NCBI RefSeq assembly: GCF_000149955.1
Contig: NC_030990.1
Location: 4,205,482-4,269,481, forward strand
Direction: 5' to 3'
Source of the DNA: Fusarium oxysporum f. sp. lycopersici 4287
Taxonomy: Eukaryota > Ascomycota > Sordariomycetes > Hypocreales > Nectriaceae
DNA: 64,000 nt
In this document: positions 44,773-56,029 of the stretch, one piece after another
Numbering within the stretch: position 1 is the stretch's first letter
Layout: every line of letters begins with the position of its first letter
Notes under the pieces: model-generated
Databases searched by the model: none
What the model was told of the DNA's origin: nothing
The model's input: only the letters and a program-made list of their open reading frames with translations
Program-made: the position numbers and the translations under genes

Positions 44773-46411
44773 ATGACAACAAAGGGTCTTTGCTTAGTCG
44801 CCGCCACGGCCGCCCTCCAGGGCGTGTCAGCTCTTCAGATCCCTCTTAACCTCCAAGTCCCCAAGCTCTCTTGGAATCTCTTTGGTGACGATCTTCCTCT
44901 GGTAGATACCAAGGAATTGCAGAAGAGCATCAAGCCTGAGAACCTTGAGGCTAGAGCAAAGGACCTGTATGAGATTGCCAAGAATGGAGAAGAGGAATAT
45001 GGACATCCGACTCGTGTCATTGGCAGTGAAGGTACGTTCTCCGAAATCGGACTGTTATCATGAACATAATGACTGATTGTTCTCAAGGCCATCTCGGTAC
45101 ACTGTCATACATCCACGCTGAGCTCGCCAAGCTAGGCGGCTACTACTCCGTCTCGAACCAGCAGTTCCCCGCTGTTTCGGGCAATGTCTTCGAGTCGCGT
45201 CTCGTCATCGGCGACTCTGTTCCCAAGCAGGCATCGCCCATGGGTCTGACTCCTCCGACTAAGAACAAGGAGCCCGTCCACGGAACGCTTGTCCTCGTCG
45301 ACAACGAAGGATGCGACGAGTCCGATTATCCCGAGGCCGTCAAGGGCAACATTGCTCTCGTCCTTCGTGGAACGTGCCCCTTTGGTACAAAGTCCGGCAA
45401 TGCTGGTAAAGCGGGTGCTGTCGCTGCCGTTGTGTATAACTACGAGAAGGATGAGGTTCATGGAACTCTCGGTACTCCTTCGCCTGACCATGTTGCTACT
45501 TTTGGTCTGGGCGGTGAAGAGGGTAAGGCTGTTGCTAAGAAGCTCAAGGATGGTGAAAAGGTCGATGCTATTGCCTACATCGACGCTGAGGTCAAGACCA
45601 TTTCCACCACCAACATCATCGCCCAGACTCGGGGTGGTGATCCCGACAACTGTGTTATGCTCGGTGGTCACAGCGACAGTGTTGCCGAGGGCCCTGGTAT
45701 AAACGACGATGGATCCGGCAGTATCTCTGTGCTCGAGGTCGCTGTCCAACTGACCAAGTACCGCGTCAACAACTGCGTCCGCTTCGCCTGGTGGGCCGCT
45801 GAGGAAGAAGGTCTTCTTGGCTCCGACCACTACGTCTCCGTTCTTCCTGAAGACGAGAACCGCAAGATTCGTCTCTTCATGGACTACGACATGATGGCCA
45901 GTCCCAACTTTGCCTACCAGATCTACAACGCCACCAACGCCGAGAACCCCAAGGGTTCAGAGGAGCTGCGTGATCTGTATGTTAACTGGTACGAGGAGCA
46001 GGGTCTCAACTACACCTTTATCCCCTTTGATGGTCGCAGTGACTACGATGGTTTCATCCGTGGTGGTATTCCCGCTGGTGGTATCGCCACAGGTGCCGAG
46101 GGTGTCAAGACAGAAGACGAAGTCGAGATGTTTGGCGGTGAAGCCGGTGTCTGGTATGATAAGAACTACCACCAGATCGGGGATGATCTGACCAATGTGA
46201 ATTACACTGCGTGGGAGGTGAACACCAAGGTAAGTCGCACCCAACCAATGTCTTGTTCAGAAACCGTGACACTAACACAGAACAGCTCATCGCCCATTCC
46301 GTTGCAACATACGCCAAGTCGTTCAAGGGTTTCCCCGAGCGAGAGATTGAGACGTCTGTGCAGACTTACTCTGACAAGACCAAGTACCACGGTAGCAAGC
46401 TCTTCATTTAA
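44773..46411 (+). CDS. Secreted M28-family zinc aminopeptidase (Lap2-like)
   Basis: A 508-residue exported leucine-aminopeptidase-like enzyme. Introns are 45032-45087 and 46230-46285; the latter uses the second AACAG acceptor. A 20-residue signal peptide (ending LQGVSA) and a propeptide region precede a PA domain (about residues 145-240). The M28 metal motifs follow: GGHSDSVAEGPGINDDGSG, WWAAEEEGLLGS, DYDMMASPN and a late YHQIGDDLTN. All zinc-ligand and catalytic positions are present. NxT/S sites such as NAT and NYT fit a glycosylated secreted protein. It is closer in layout to the secreted Lap2 of aspergilli than the other M28 gene at 1800-3421. Together they suggest extracellular peptide use. 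Confidence 0.94.
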
Positions 46412-46721
46412 GTATCGAGTAGCAAGTATAGCACAATGAGTAATGGGTGATTGATTAATTTGAATGGATATCTCTACGTTGAAATTGCAAATGCCTAGCT
46501 AAATCGACTCCAAGTGAAACGAATCAAGAAACAAAAAACATCATTACACGTAATAACCGTTTGGTAAAATGCCCGTCTAAGCCCCCAACCGGTCCTGTAG
46601 CCATACATGGCTTGAAATGCCTCGCACTATTTCCCACCCAAACACCGACTTTGCAAGTTTTCATCTGATAAGATGATTATCCGCTAGGGATAGATTGATA
46701 GTTACTGATTGATGATGTGTC
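46412..46721. other. Intergenic between convergent genes
   Basis: About 310 AT-rich bases at the ends of convergent genes. Nothing is recognised. Confidence 0.6.
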
Positions 46722-47662
46722 TCATCGTGCTGAAGCGAGATCATATGGCGTTCCCATCAAGACACCACCAGTTGGAAACTCACAGCTTCCGGTCTGCGAG
46801 GGGATCATCTCGGTGTAGTATTCAAAATCATCACGAAGCTCCCCCAGCTCGATAGGCAGAATGACCTTGGATAGAGCCTTCGGGGTGGTGAGCTTTGAGA
46901 GGGTTCCGGAGTAAGGGGCGGGTCTGTGCCCCACATTGGCGGGGGTGATCTCGGGGCTATCGGGGGTCTGGGCTCCCGGTCCCGTTGTCTTGGCAGCCGA
47001 GGATCCGGGGCGACTCTGTCGTAATCTAGCAGAGAGGTTGACGTTGAATGTGAGAAGTCTCGCAACGCGATGCGCCAGCTCGTCGCGACTGTTCTTTGCG
47101 TCCTTTTCTCCCGGACTTTTTGGCCCCCGTCAGCAAAAATTGCACTTGTTCATCTAGCGGTCCGTGTGCCGTCTCGCTTAACTTACCAGTTCACTATAGT
47201 CATCATCATAGCATACGAAAGATTATGCCATCTCAACCTGGCACACAGCGCCTTGATCCTCTTCTCGAACTGCTTAGCGGCATCTTCAGGCGTAGACCTA
47301 TTGGACTGCTCGTCGAGCGCACAACATAGCGACGAGAGGCGGGTGAAAGCGAGGACGGTGTCTGTGAGGGTCGCGACGAGGGTGTCGAGAGAGATCCAGG
47401 CCGCGCGGGCAGGGAAGGGGATCTGGTTGTTCTCGATGAGGTTGAGGGTCTTGTAGAAGGCGTGGACGGAGGATCGGCACTCCTTGACCTCGCGGAGGAG
47501 GATGTTGAGGATGGCGGTGTCGTGCTGTGGTGAGATGTTGAGGTCGCTGAGGATGTCGATGGCAGCAGCGCCGACGTCGAGAAGGCCTGTGATGGCTGTT
47601 GTGGTAGGGAGGCCGACAACGGCGGGATCCATGTCCATGTCGGCCTGCAGAGCGGAAGGCAT
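46722..47662 (-). CDS. Uncharacterised helical protein, fungal N-terminal-domain type
   Basis: A 289-residue protein in two exons (47187-47662 and 46722-47115; intron 47116-47186). The N-terminal 160 or so residues are helical and open with TTTAITGLLDVGAAAIDIL. This resembles the fungal N-terminal domains that usually precede NACHT, ankyrin or kinase modules. Here no such effector follows. The second exon continues a helix (about 165-195), then a Pro/Ser linker and a conserved-looking C terminus (LPIELGELRDDFEYYTEMI). The family call is weak. The gene model is supported by a clean phase-2 junction and a continuous acidic C-terminal half. Function unknown. Confidence 0.68.
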
Positions 47663-49275
47663 CTATCGCGGTATCATTCAATACTGGGAGTGTTAGGTAA
47701 TCAATTGTCGAAAGAAGCAAAATGAATTGATCTGTAGTGAGTGAGGCTCAAATCAAATGCGGATGTAAGTGATGTAAATGTTAAAGGGTCCTGAAGTAGA
47801 CGGGATGGAAATTCTTGGCAGAGGCTTCTAGGCCCCCTTTGGCTTAAATGGAAGTTCGAGCCAAGCCCCCCAGGTCCAGGTCCAGGTCCAGGTCCAGTTC
47901 AGTTACAAGAATTTGTAAATGGGGGAGCACAGCGCGAGAGAAGCGAGAGAGCGGGAGGGGGTGGTCTCTAAAAGCAGGAACCGAAAAAGAGCGAAGGGCA
48001 GGGGAACAACAGATGTATTAGGTAGATGTAAGCCCCAAGGCTGGGGGGACGTATTATTTTTAGGCGCAGGCCAAGGGGAGAAAAAGAGCGCGAAAGTCTG
48101 GAAGAGACGGCACCTGAAGGGCCCAGCGAAAAGAGGCGCCGAGTTTCAAAGGCAGGCAACTTTCAATAGGCAAGACGATGAAGCCGTACTTCCGAGACAG
48201 TAACGGGCTTGTCCACTAGCGGATGAGGTTGAGTGGAGGGTAGGATTGGGGAATGGCCCCCCTCGAGAGGAATTTGTGGTGCCGAGAAGCGAGTTGAGTG
48301 ACATGCATCTAATTTAGACAGATATCTGAGTACACTTATCAAGATATGGCTGATGTATTATTGTAGACGGTAAAATATCACCATCTCACGCTCTATAGTT
48401 CTACATCTTCTTTCATTCATTATCCTCTGCATATGATCCCTCTGCCTCTGTTTGTTCATATGCTCCCTCGTAAATACCATGCAAACCGATATCAGACTAA
48501 AAACTGGGCGTTTAGAAAAGGTGGATGTCGACGTGCCGACTTGCCGGGGTCGATTGGGCGCGATCGGATACCGGCACGGCGCGGTGAGATGATGCTATTT
48601 GCCCACTTTTCCCTCTCTGTTCGCTCACTGATGTCCCTCACTATCCTCACTATATACTCACTGTATTTCGTTTATATTTCGACTATCGGCATATATATTT
48701 CGCATCGAGTCATGGCTGATGAATATCACTTTGGAGCCGATATCCGAATTGTACGTGTATTCGCTTCCTGAATTACGTGGCTGAACTATCCGCATACTTT
48801 TCACTTTGCAGCCTCACGCGCCTAGCTGACGTACGATGCATAGCATTAACTTGACTTGACTTGACTTACTCTTTTATTTCCTAATTCCATGTCACGGGTT
48901 TCTTCATACATCATCAGTCACTAAAGGATCGACTGATACCAATGAACTCAAACGGCTCTGACGGCACATCCGAACCCCTTGAAACATTTCTTACACCTTT
49001 TTGTTTATTCTCCGCTACCACAACAGACCTGACTAATGATTCAGTATCAATCTAATTTATCCCCGGTTGATCCTGATCCAAGACTCCGTTTCACCGAATA
49101 AATTCAAATTCACAAATAACTTCCAGTCTACTCCGTACTTCATGCCGTTTCCCGTGCCGTGCCGTCCCATCCATATCTCGGTCCGAGCGTCTTCGCCTAC
49201 TCAACCATGGCCCGCATGCAATATCATCATGCCCTTGACTTACACGCGTCTTTCCACAGTGGATATGGAGGATCC
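47663..49275. other. Intergenic region, 1.6 kb
   Basis: It lies upstream of the helical protein and downstream of the large RING gene. It contains two short tandem repeats (CAGGTC at 47871, and TTGAC-type near 48850). An open frame at 48433-48771 has a hydrophobic patch but no start context or family. No gene is supported. Confidence 0.5.
47871..47894. repeat. Tandem CAGGTC hexamer, four copies
   Basis: Four perfect copies followed by a degenerate one, in the region upstream of the helical-protein gene. Confidence 0.85.
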
Positions 49276-50928
49276 TCAGCGCTCAGAGACGGGCTGATCA
49301 TTTGACGACACCTCGTCGCTATCGTCCAAATCCATAGAGCTATGTGAGGCACCGGATGCTGGACTGGGCGACTCTCCTGTCGCCGGTCTAATCGCTGAAC
49401 CTCTCGCCAGATAGTCCCGAAACTGTTGGGGCATTCCGCCAATGCTACCTCCCAGACTCAGAATATCGTTCGCATCTGCATAATCAAACGCTTCTTGCAA
49501 GCTACGAGGTCCAGCTGGTCTGGCCGCTGCAGCTGTCGCCGGAGTAGAGTTACCCTCCCGTTCTAAAAACTCATACCAGAGTCTATCTGCGTCAGCATCT
49601 GGTGCCTGCATTTCATCATCTTGAACTGATCTATTTGTCTGTGTTGCTGCACTGGGAGGTGCAAAGCGAGGTCGAGGTGGTACGCGCCTTACAACCCTCG
49701 CCAGTCCCTGCATGCCTCCTCCATGCATACCATGACCTTGAGCCGCCCTTGCTGCTCTTTCTGCTCTCCTATTTGGTCGGGGACTCAGACGTACATTGTC
49801 AGATCCTGGTGGAAACATTCCAGATGTTGGAAGCACTTCAGCTGTCGTCGCAACAGTGTTACCCTCTCGTTGTGAAGATCCAATCCAGGCCATATCGTCG
49901 TCTGACTCCTCATCTAACAGTGCCCTGTCATGATAACGTCGAGCTGGTTCAGATGTCTGTGTTGCTGCACTAGGACGTGCAATGCCGTCCTGGACATCAA
50001 ACGGCGAATTGGCATTGCCAGGCTGCGCAGGATCATCAAGACTCCGAATCGGGTGCAAAACCCGGCGTAGGCCAGCTCGTTCAAATGGAGACACTTGCAA
50101 GCCAGAGTTCTGGCGGTTGTTATCAGTCTGTGCGGGATTCAGAACCGGAAGAGGGACACCAGCAGGAGGGTTCCCAAGAGGCTCATCATCATCGTCCGAG
50201 TCTGAGTCTGAGTCTGGGCTGGGGCCAAAATGACCTTGAACAACCCCAATACGACAATTTTCCTGATGTTCATTATTCTCAGCGTACCATGGGTTCGTCT
50301 GTCGCAACGTATTCCCACGACCAAGCGTAACACAGCGACGACTCATCATCATATTCGTAAACTCCTGCATGATGGTGTCGGAAATCGCCCCCTGGACTCT
50401 CCCCTCTGTAGCAGTTTCGTCATTCTTCTCAATGTTATCAACAACATGGTAGAAGAAGCTGACAAACCCAGGCTCCATATCATCTAAGTGATAAGGCCAC
50501 TCACCTTTCTCTACGTCCCTGTGAAACTCAACCGTAGCTACACAATCAGGACACAAGTTCTTCTGAACGCACTCTGGAAGAGTCGTAGGAGGAAGACTAG
50601 ATTCTTCACCGTTCTTGGGGATGGTGATGGGGATAGCATTTACTTTGCATCGGCTGCAGTAGAGATTGGTGCGGCATACAGGACACCGTCCTCCGGCGTC
50701 GCTGTGTTGGTATTGTTTACGGCAAGACTGGCAGAGAACATGACCACAGAGCAAGACCTCAGCATCCAACTCACCTTCGGTAGGAAAAGATCTCACCGGG
50801 AGGAGTTCCATACAGATGGGACATTGAGGGGTGATAACCTCATTGTCGGAATTGGTGTTGCTGCCCTTGTCTATAGCCTTTTTGATAGTTGGCCAGAAGG
50901 CTTCAGGGAGAGGTTTGGGAGAAGACAT
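49276..50928 (-). CDS. RING-finger protein with long disordered tail (RING A)
   Basis: An intronless 550-residue putative E3 ubiquitin ligase. Residues 11-13 are FWP inside FWPTIKKAI, a pre-RING motif shared with two other genes in this window. A canonical C3HC4 RING follows with ligands C36, C39, C61, H63, C66, C69, C82 and C85. Two further CxxC pairs (91/94 and 126/129) could bind another zinc. After a helical part (about 140-225), the rest is disordered, acidic and Ser/Pro-rich, with a DSDSDSDDDDE run. An internal duplication of PSAATQT...REGN segments is present. Three GGTAAGT strings in the leader (50942-51045) suggest a 5' UTR intron. Substrate and partner are unknown. Confidence 0.85.
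   Translation of the reverse strand: MSSPKPLPEAFWPTIKKAIDKGSNTNSDNEVITPQCPICMELLPVRSFPTEGELDAEVLLCGHVLCQSCRKQYQHSDAGGRCPVCRTNLYCSRCKVNAIPITIPKNGEESSLPPTTLPECVQKNLCPDCVATVEFHRDVEKGEWPYHLDDMEPGFVSFFYHVVDNIEKNDETATEGRVQGAISDTIMQEFTNMMMSRRCVTLGRGNTLRQTNPWYAENNEHQENCRIGVVQGHFGPSPDSDSDSDDDDEPLGNPPAGVPLPVLNPAQTDNNRQNSGLQVSPFERAGLRRVLHPIRSLDDPAQPGNANSPFDVQDGIARPSAATQTSEPARRYHDRALLDEESDDDMAWIGSSQREGNTVATTAEVLPTSGMFPPGSDNVRLSPRPNRRAERAARAAQGHGMHGGGMQGLARVVRRVPPRPRFAPPSAATQTNRSVQDDEMQAPDADADRLWYEFLEREGNSTPATAAAARPAGPRSLQEAFDYADANDILSLGGSIGGMPQQFRDYLARGSAIRPATGESPSPASGASHSSMDLDDSDEVSSNDQPVSER
49535..49971 (-). repeat. Internal duplication within the RING A gene
   Basis: Two diverged copies, about 49535-49653 and 49844-49971, share the exact 17-mer GTCTGTGTTGCTGCACT (at 49637 and 49955). 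They encode PSAATQT followed about 35 residues later by REGN(T/S). Spacing is about 310-318 nt. Confidence 0.75.
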
Positions 50929-51393
50929 GTTGAAAAGGGATACTTACCAGCGAGATGACTGACTGGTGAAGCGAGACGTGATGTAGTTCGTTTTGCGTAG
51001 ACTTACCTTTTTTGTTTTTGATCTGTTTTTGGTGTTAGACTTACCTGGGTGTGATGGGTGGTGGTGATGAGGAGAAGATGAATTTGATGTTGAGTAGGCA
51101 TCATTTCATTATATAGTCACATTTGATGCAGTCACTGAAGTCAAGCACATTCAATGTTCACGGTCCATCTTGTGAGTTTAGGGTGAACCATGACTTTCAA
51201 GGCGATGTTTTGCTTTCACTCCTCGTTCGACCTGAACAGTGAAGCCTTGACCGTTTGAACAACCTCTGTCGTGGGACACTACCCCGGCAGCGTATGGTAA
51301 TGAAGAGGAAATAAACGACTTCGAACACAATAAGCGCGCCAATGAGTATAAATTGATTCTATCCTTCATCAGGAATGTTTCTATGCAGATGAC
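50929..51393. other. Leader and promoter of RING A
   Basis: About 465 bases between tandem minus-strand genes. It contains three consensus donor-like GGTAAGT motifs (minus strand, at 50942-50948, 51001-51007 and 51039-51045) with possible acceptors such as 50963. No separate gene is seen. Confidence 0.55.
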
Positions 51394-53230
51394 CTACTTT
51401 TCAGCCTCCTTCACCTCCTCCTCTCCCTTCCTCCTCTCAATCGCAATAATCTCCTCCACGGTCTTAGTGCTCACCCCATCGCCAAAGTACTTTTCCGACA
51501 GCTCCACACAGCGGAGGTTGGCGGACAATTTATTCATCGTCTCCATCCACTCATCTGTAGGGTCGCTGTCGTAGACGATGCCACCGCCGGCCTGCATATA
51601 TGCCACGCCATCCTTGACGAGCATGGTCCGGATGGCAATGCATGTGTCCATGGGTCCTTCGTCGACGAAAACCTTGTCCTCAGGCTTACTGCCCTCGTCC
51701 ACGCGCACAATGTCGTATCCAAACCATCCCGCAGCTCCAGCGTAGATACCCCGCTTCTCCTGCTCCAGGTCGTAGATGAGCTCCATAGCTCGGATCTTGG
51801 GTGCTCCAGAGACTGTTCCCGCAGGGAAAATGGAACGCAGAGCATCCCAGCGTGTGCACTCAGGACGCAGAACTCCTGAAACCTCAGAGGTGATGTGCTG
51901 AACATGGGAGAAGCGGTCAATTCTCATGAGCCGGTCAACCTTGACGGTTGTGGGGTGGCAGACTCTGTTCACGTCGTTGCGGGCGAGATCCACCAACATG
52001 ACGTGCTCAGCTCTGTCCTTCTTGGAAGCCAAAAGCTCGGCTGCGAGTCTATCATCCTCAGCGGCATTCTTTCCACGGTGAATTGTACCGGCGATTGCGT
52101 GGTTGACAATACGAGGTCTTGATCGAGCTTCGGCAGCTGAGTAGCCAAATCGTGAGTCAGAGGGTAATGGAGCATATCCATCAGTTTTCATCAGACACTC
52201 CGGCGAAGCACCAACGATGTGAAAGTCGGCGCATGAGAGGAAGAACACATAAGGTGAGGGGTTGAGTGTTCGGAGAGTTCTGTAAATGTTAAAGGGGTGA
52301 AGCTTGGTGCTCCGGCGGAACCGTTGTGAAGGCACGGCTTGAATGATGTCTCCCTTGACAATGTATTTCTTGAGCTCCTTGACGAATGTCTCGTAACCCT
52401 TACGACCAACGTTCGAAGAATATTGCTGCTCTGATTCTGTTTGCGCACCAAGAGTTTGAGCAGGCAAGGGAGTCTCGGGCTGGTAGATGATGTCGAGGGT
52501 CTTGCGGAGTGTCTCGCAGGCCACGTCGTAGGCAGGTTGAAGATCATCAGAGGGGCTCTTGGGCAACTTCATATGTGTGACAATTGTCAATGTCGAACGG
52601 AAATGGTCCAAGGCGACAATGGTGTCGAATAGCATGAACAAAGCCTCGGGAATTTGGAGGTTGTCTTTGAGTGGTCGCTCGGTCTTGGGCTCGAAGTACT
52701 TGATACAATCATATGAGACGTATCCAACGGCACCACCAGACAGCTTCGGAAGCGCCAACGAAGGAATATCGAGGACTCGATCATTGGAAAGTTCGGCCGC
52801 AAGGGTCTTGAGAGGGTCGCCATTGTGTTCGTAGCCGTCGCCAGTGGCCAGTACTTTTCGGGGGTCTAGAAGAGAGACTCAGAGGGTGTCCAACACAAGA
52901 GTCTCAGAAAAGCTTACTGGCGCCAATAAAACTATATCGTCCAACCGTCTCTGTGCTTCCAGTCGCACTCTCGAGGAGAAATGAGTATTCGGCAGTTGCG
53001 CTGTAAGTGGTGAGTCAGAGGATGATACGGCGGTGGAAGCATTGTAGTCTTTACCCCGATGATAGCTTAAGATAGATAGCTGAAGGAGTCAATAGATCGG
53101 CTGGAGCGGAGGCGCAAACGGGGAGAAGCGTGGGTTGAGTTGTAGGAGTCCATTCTTGGTTGAAGGCAGCTCGAGCTTCATCGGCAGTTGGCCGTATATC
53201 GAGCTGGTGTAGAGGATTAGTATGGTCCAT
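51394..53230 (-). CDS. TRP2: Anthranilate synthase component I
   Basis: A 576-residue enzyme that makes anthranilate from chorismate with ammonia from its glutaminase partner, opening tryptophan synthesis in the cytosol. Three exons; introns are 53001-53054 and 52866-52917. The N-terminal regulatory part has the LLES motif (SFLLESATGS) linked to tryptophan feedback. The chorismate-binding domain has AVPSQRF, PSPYVFFL, HAIAGTIHRG, AEHVMLVDLARND, FPAGTVSGAPKIRAMELI and GWFGYD. The C terminus is Lys/Glu-rich. The AGT(I/K) and LxES features favour anthranilate synthase over p-aminobenzoate synthase, which is normally fused to a glutaminase in fungi. The frame opens upstream of ATG 53230, but this start fits the family. 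Confidence 0.94.
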
Positions 53231-53760
53231 TGCGGAAGTCTCGGTGATGCTGATTGATGGTGATTGCGATGGAGAGGTGTTCTTACATGAGCTGCACACA
53301 TCCTTATAGTGTTTATCCCCGAGTATCACGACAGATTGGTGGCTTGAGGACAAAGAAGGAGAACAATGGAAGTGTTAGCGGAAAGGTGTTTGCTTCGGAG
53401 TCACTTTTTATCGATTGCCAAATGAAGACGCCTCAGATGTTAGTGGGGGCGGGGCACCGATAGCGGCAGGTCGGCAGTCCCTGAGCGGTCGGTGTAGGGT
53501 AGCTATGATGATCATGCAGTGATGCCTTGCGCACGGGGCATCAATTTAAGCCAAGCTCGCTTCCGCATACAGATTGGCGCTCATTGAACCAGCTGAAGCT
53601 GCCCACCAAGACTGGATCTCACGTTTACGCGGATCCACACGAGCTCAGGAACCATCATTTGAACTATCTTTAAGCCACTGATTTCGGCACCAATTCCGCT
53701 CGTTTCAAGCAATGGTATCAATCGCTCCTTTCTAACTCGCCTCCTAATTCATTCGCAACC
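53231..53760. other. Divergent intergenic region
   Basis: About 530 bases between TRP2 (minus) and the BTB gene (plus). Nothing coding is seen. Confidence 0.6.
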
Positions 53761-54739
53761 ATGCCTGCCGATCAGCACGAGGATTCAATCGAGCCCACCG
53801 GTGATGTTGAGATGTCTGAGACCCAGAACACGCAGGATACTGCGCCAGAGGCTACCCAAGAGGGTGAGGAGAATGAGAATGCCGACAACACTGAGCTTCC
53901 CTTCGCCGACTCTGAGGTCGCAGAGCCCAGAGTTACCTTTGCCAGTTATCTCATGAGCCCAATCGTCACCTTGCTCATCGGATCTGGCGATCAATCTATC
54001 CTCTCAGCGCATCAGGGACTTTTGACACAAAGCCCATACTTCAAGGACATTTGCGATAGTTTCGTTGAGGACGGCAGCGTTAGTGCTTCAGAGCCTTTGC
54101 GCCAGCGACATCTGGCCGTGGACCCCTTCTAACCTCCCCACAGCCTCGTCAGATTGAGCTCCCCGAGTACGACATCGAGACCGTCGGCAGCTTCCTCGAA
54201 TACCTTTACACAGGCGAATACTTCCCCAAGAAGCTTCCCGGCCAGCGAGTCTTGGAGTCCGACCCCTCAATTCCCTCGGTCGACAACAGCGGCGACCAAC
54301 TCCTCAAGCACGCCCGCATCTACACCCTCGCCGAGAAGTTTGGCGTCGCTGGTCTCAAGACCCTCTCGAGCTCCAAGATTCACTGCGTCAACTCTACCGC
54401 CAAGGGCGAGATCACATACGCTCGTTACGTCTACGCCTACACCAGCAACGACGACACCACCATCCGCGCCCCCGTCGCAAGCTTCTGGGCTACGCGCTCA
54501 CACACCCTGCGCGCCGAGGCGGAAGAAGAGTTCAAGGCTCTGTGCTTGGAGCACCCCCAGTTCGGATACGATGTTCTTAGTACGTTCGCCGACCCCGAGA
54601 TTGGAGATTTGTCTGCTAACGTTGTTCAGCCCGCGTATTGGACGGCAAGCTCAAGAGAGAGCGCAACGACAAGATGCACCCTGCCACGAGCAGCGGACGA
54701 AAGCGTACCCGTCACAGCAGCGGATCGCGTGCCGATTAA
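53761..54739 (+). CDS. BTB/POZ-domain protein
   Basis: A 287-residue protein with introns at 54079-54143 and 54580-54629. An acidic, Glu/Thr-rich N terminus (1-60) precedes a BTB fold. The pattern VTLLIGSGDQSILSAHQGLL-TQSPYF is the strand/helix core, followed by FLEYLYTGEYFP. A helical region follows, then a basic C-terminal tail (KLKRERNDK, GRKRTRHSSGSRAD) that may be a nuclear signal. Stand-alone BTB proteins are numerous in filamentous fungi. Some serve as Cullin-3 substrate adaptors and others as dimerisation modules; neither can be chosen from sequence. RING genes nearby make a ubiquitin link attractive but unproven. Confidence 0.85.
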
Positions 54740-55135
54740 AGACTCACGCATTGGAAGAATTGGACCGGCGTTATATGGATCATTGATCCCTACCGAACAT
54801 TGTTTCTTTGCTTTCTGGGTTATTTAGTGGCGCGCATTTGTATTGTAACACTACATGGGATCTACACGACTGCCATCTGCGGTCTCTTGCGAGATTTGGT
54901 AATGGGGACAGACATAGACTCTTTTGAGCTATTGAATTCTTGTGTCTCAACTAAGCTCAACCGTTCACTGTCTCTATCATCTGCTTCTGACCTAATAACT
55001 ATAAGGGTCAACGGAAAGTTCCGCCAACAGGCCTTCATGGTATGAAAGACCGTTCTCAATCTCCCGCTTCACTCTGTTGTGCTGGACACAAAGCGGAACA
55101 CTCCCCTTCATCGATCGATCATAGGCCTGACAGCA
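54740..55135. other. Intergenic between convergent genes
   Basis: About 400 bases at the 3' ends of convergent genes. Nothing is seen. Confidence 0.6.
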
Positions 55136-56029
55136 TTAGAGACAGTATATCCAGGGGTTGGGCAAAATACTCACCAAATGCTCCTTTCCATACAGATGAT
55201 CCTCAATATCCTTACCAAAACTTTTGCCGTAGCAAGGCAAGTCTAGAATACGACACACGTCTACGTCCTCTTCATATTCCCAGTCGACGAATGAGTTTGG
55301 GAGGTGCTTGTACATTTTCTCGATGGTATACTTAAGGTCCTCCTCTGCCATCTTCTCAGACAAGGGTGCGTCGTGTCTATTGTACCGTTTAATTCTGACG
55401 CTGATGAACTCGGAGAGTTTCTTCATCTCTGCGATGGTCTTCGCTGTAGTTTTGGCAGGCGTTTCGGCTCTGATCTTTTCTGCTTTCTTGACTTTGAGGG
55501 CTTTTACTAGGGCGGCCCTCTCCTTGGTGAGTCCGACTTTCTCCTTTGTGAGTTCGGCCTTTTCCTTTAAGAGATCTTCTTTGGACTCTTTCGTCTTGTT
55601 ATTCTTCTTCTTGTTGGCTTTCTTGGCCTTTTTGTTGGCTAGTTTGGCCATTTCGATGTCGATATTAGGCTCAGGCTTCTTGGCTTCAGGAACTTCAAAG
55701 TCTTTCTCGACGTCAAGTTCAAGTTCCCGGATCTCCTTCTCAATCTCTTCGTTTGCTGCAGGAGTTAGTCAGGTTAGAAAAACGATAGAAGATATGTACC
55801 TACGGATAGCCACGAGACACTCGCGAGTGCAACTTTTGCATTTGTCTGGGGCGTCATCGGGCTTCTCTACCGCCTTACTGTTGGGGTATCGCAGGATAGG
55901 AAGAGTTGGGTTGTTGCGAAAGTAAATCTTTCCGTTTTCATCGCGCCAGATGACTTGTGGTTCGGGTTTGGGCTCAGCATCCAGCGGCTCTGGTGGGCGA
56001 GTGATGATTTGGATCGTAGGTTCATGCAT
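55136..56029 (-). CDS. Lys-rich coiled-coil hypothetical protein
   Basis: A 281-residue protein in two exons (55804-56029 and 55136-55755). The intron at 55756-55803 uses a GTAGGT donor, which is the only donor here that keeps the frame. The N-terminal 75 residues are Pro/Glu-rich with a CKSCTREC cluster. The centre is a strongly basic coiled coil (NKKAKKANKKKNNK, then repeated LTKE units, about 115-165). The C terminus (about 185-281) looks folded, with SEFISVRIKRY and FVDWEYEEDVDVCRIL. I recognise no family. The ATG at 56029 is chosen; an in-frame ATG at 56107 would add 26 residues. Confidence 0.68.

Noticed and set aside
48433..48771. 112-codon frame with a hydrophobic patch
   Set aside because: The patch is AT-rich read-through, and there is no signal peptide, homology or splice support.
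51394..53230. p-Aminobenzoate synthase instead of anthranilate synthase
   Set aside because: No fused glutaminase domain is present, and the LLES regulatory motif and motif set fit TrpE.
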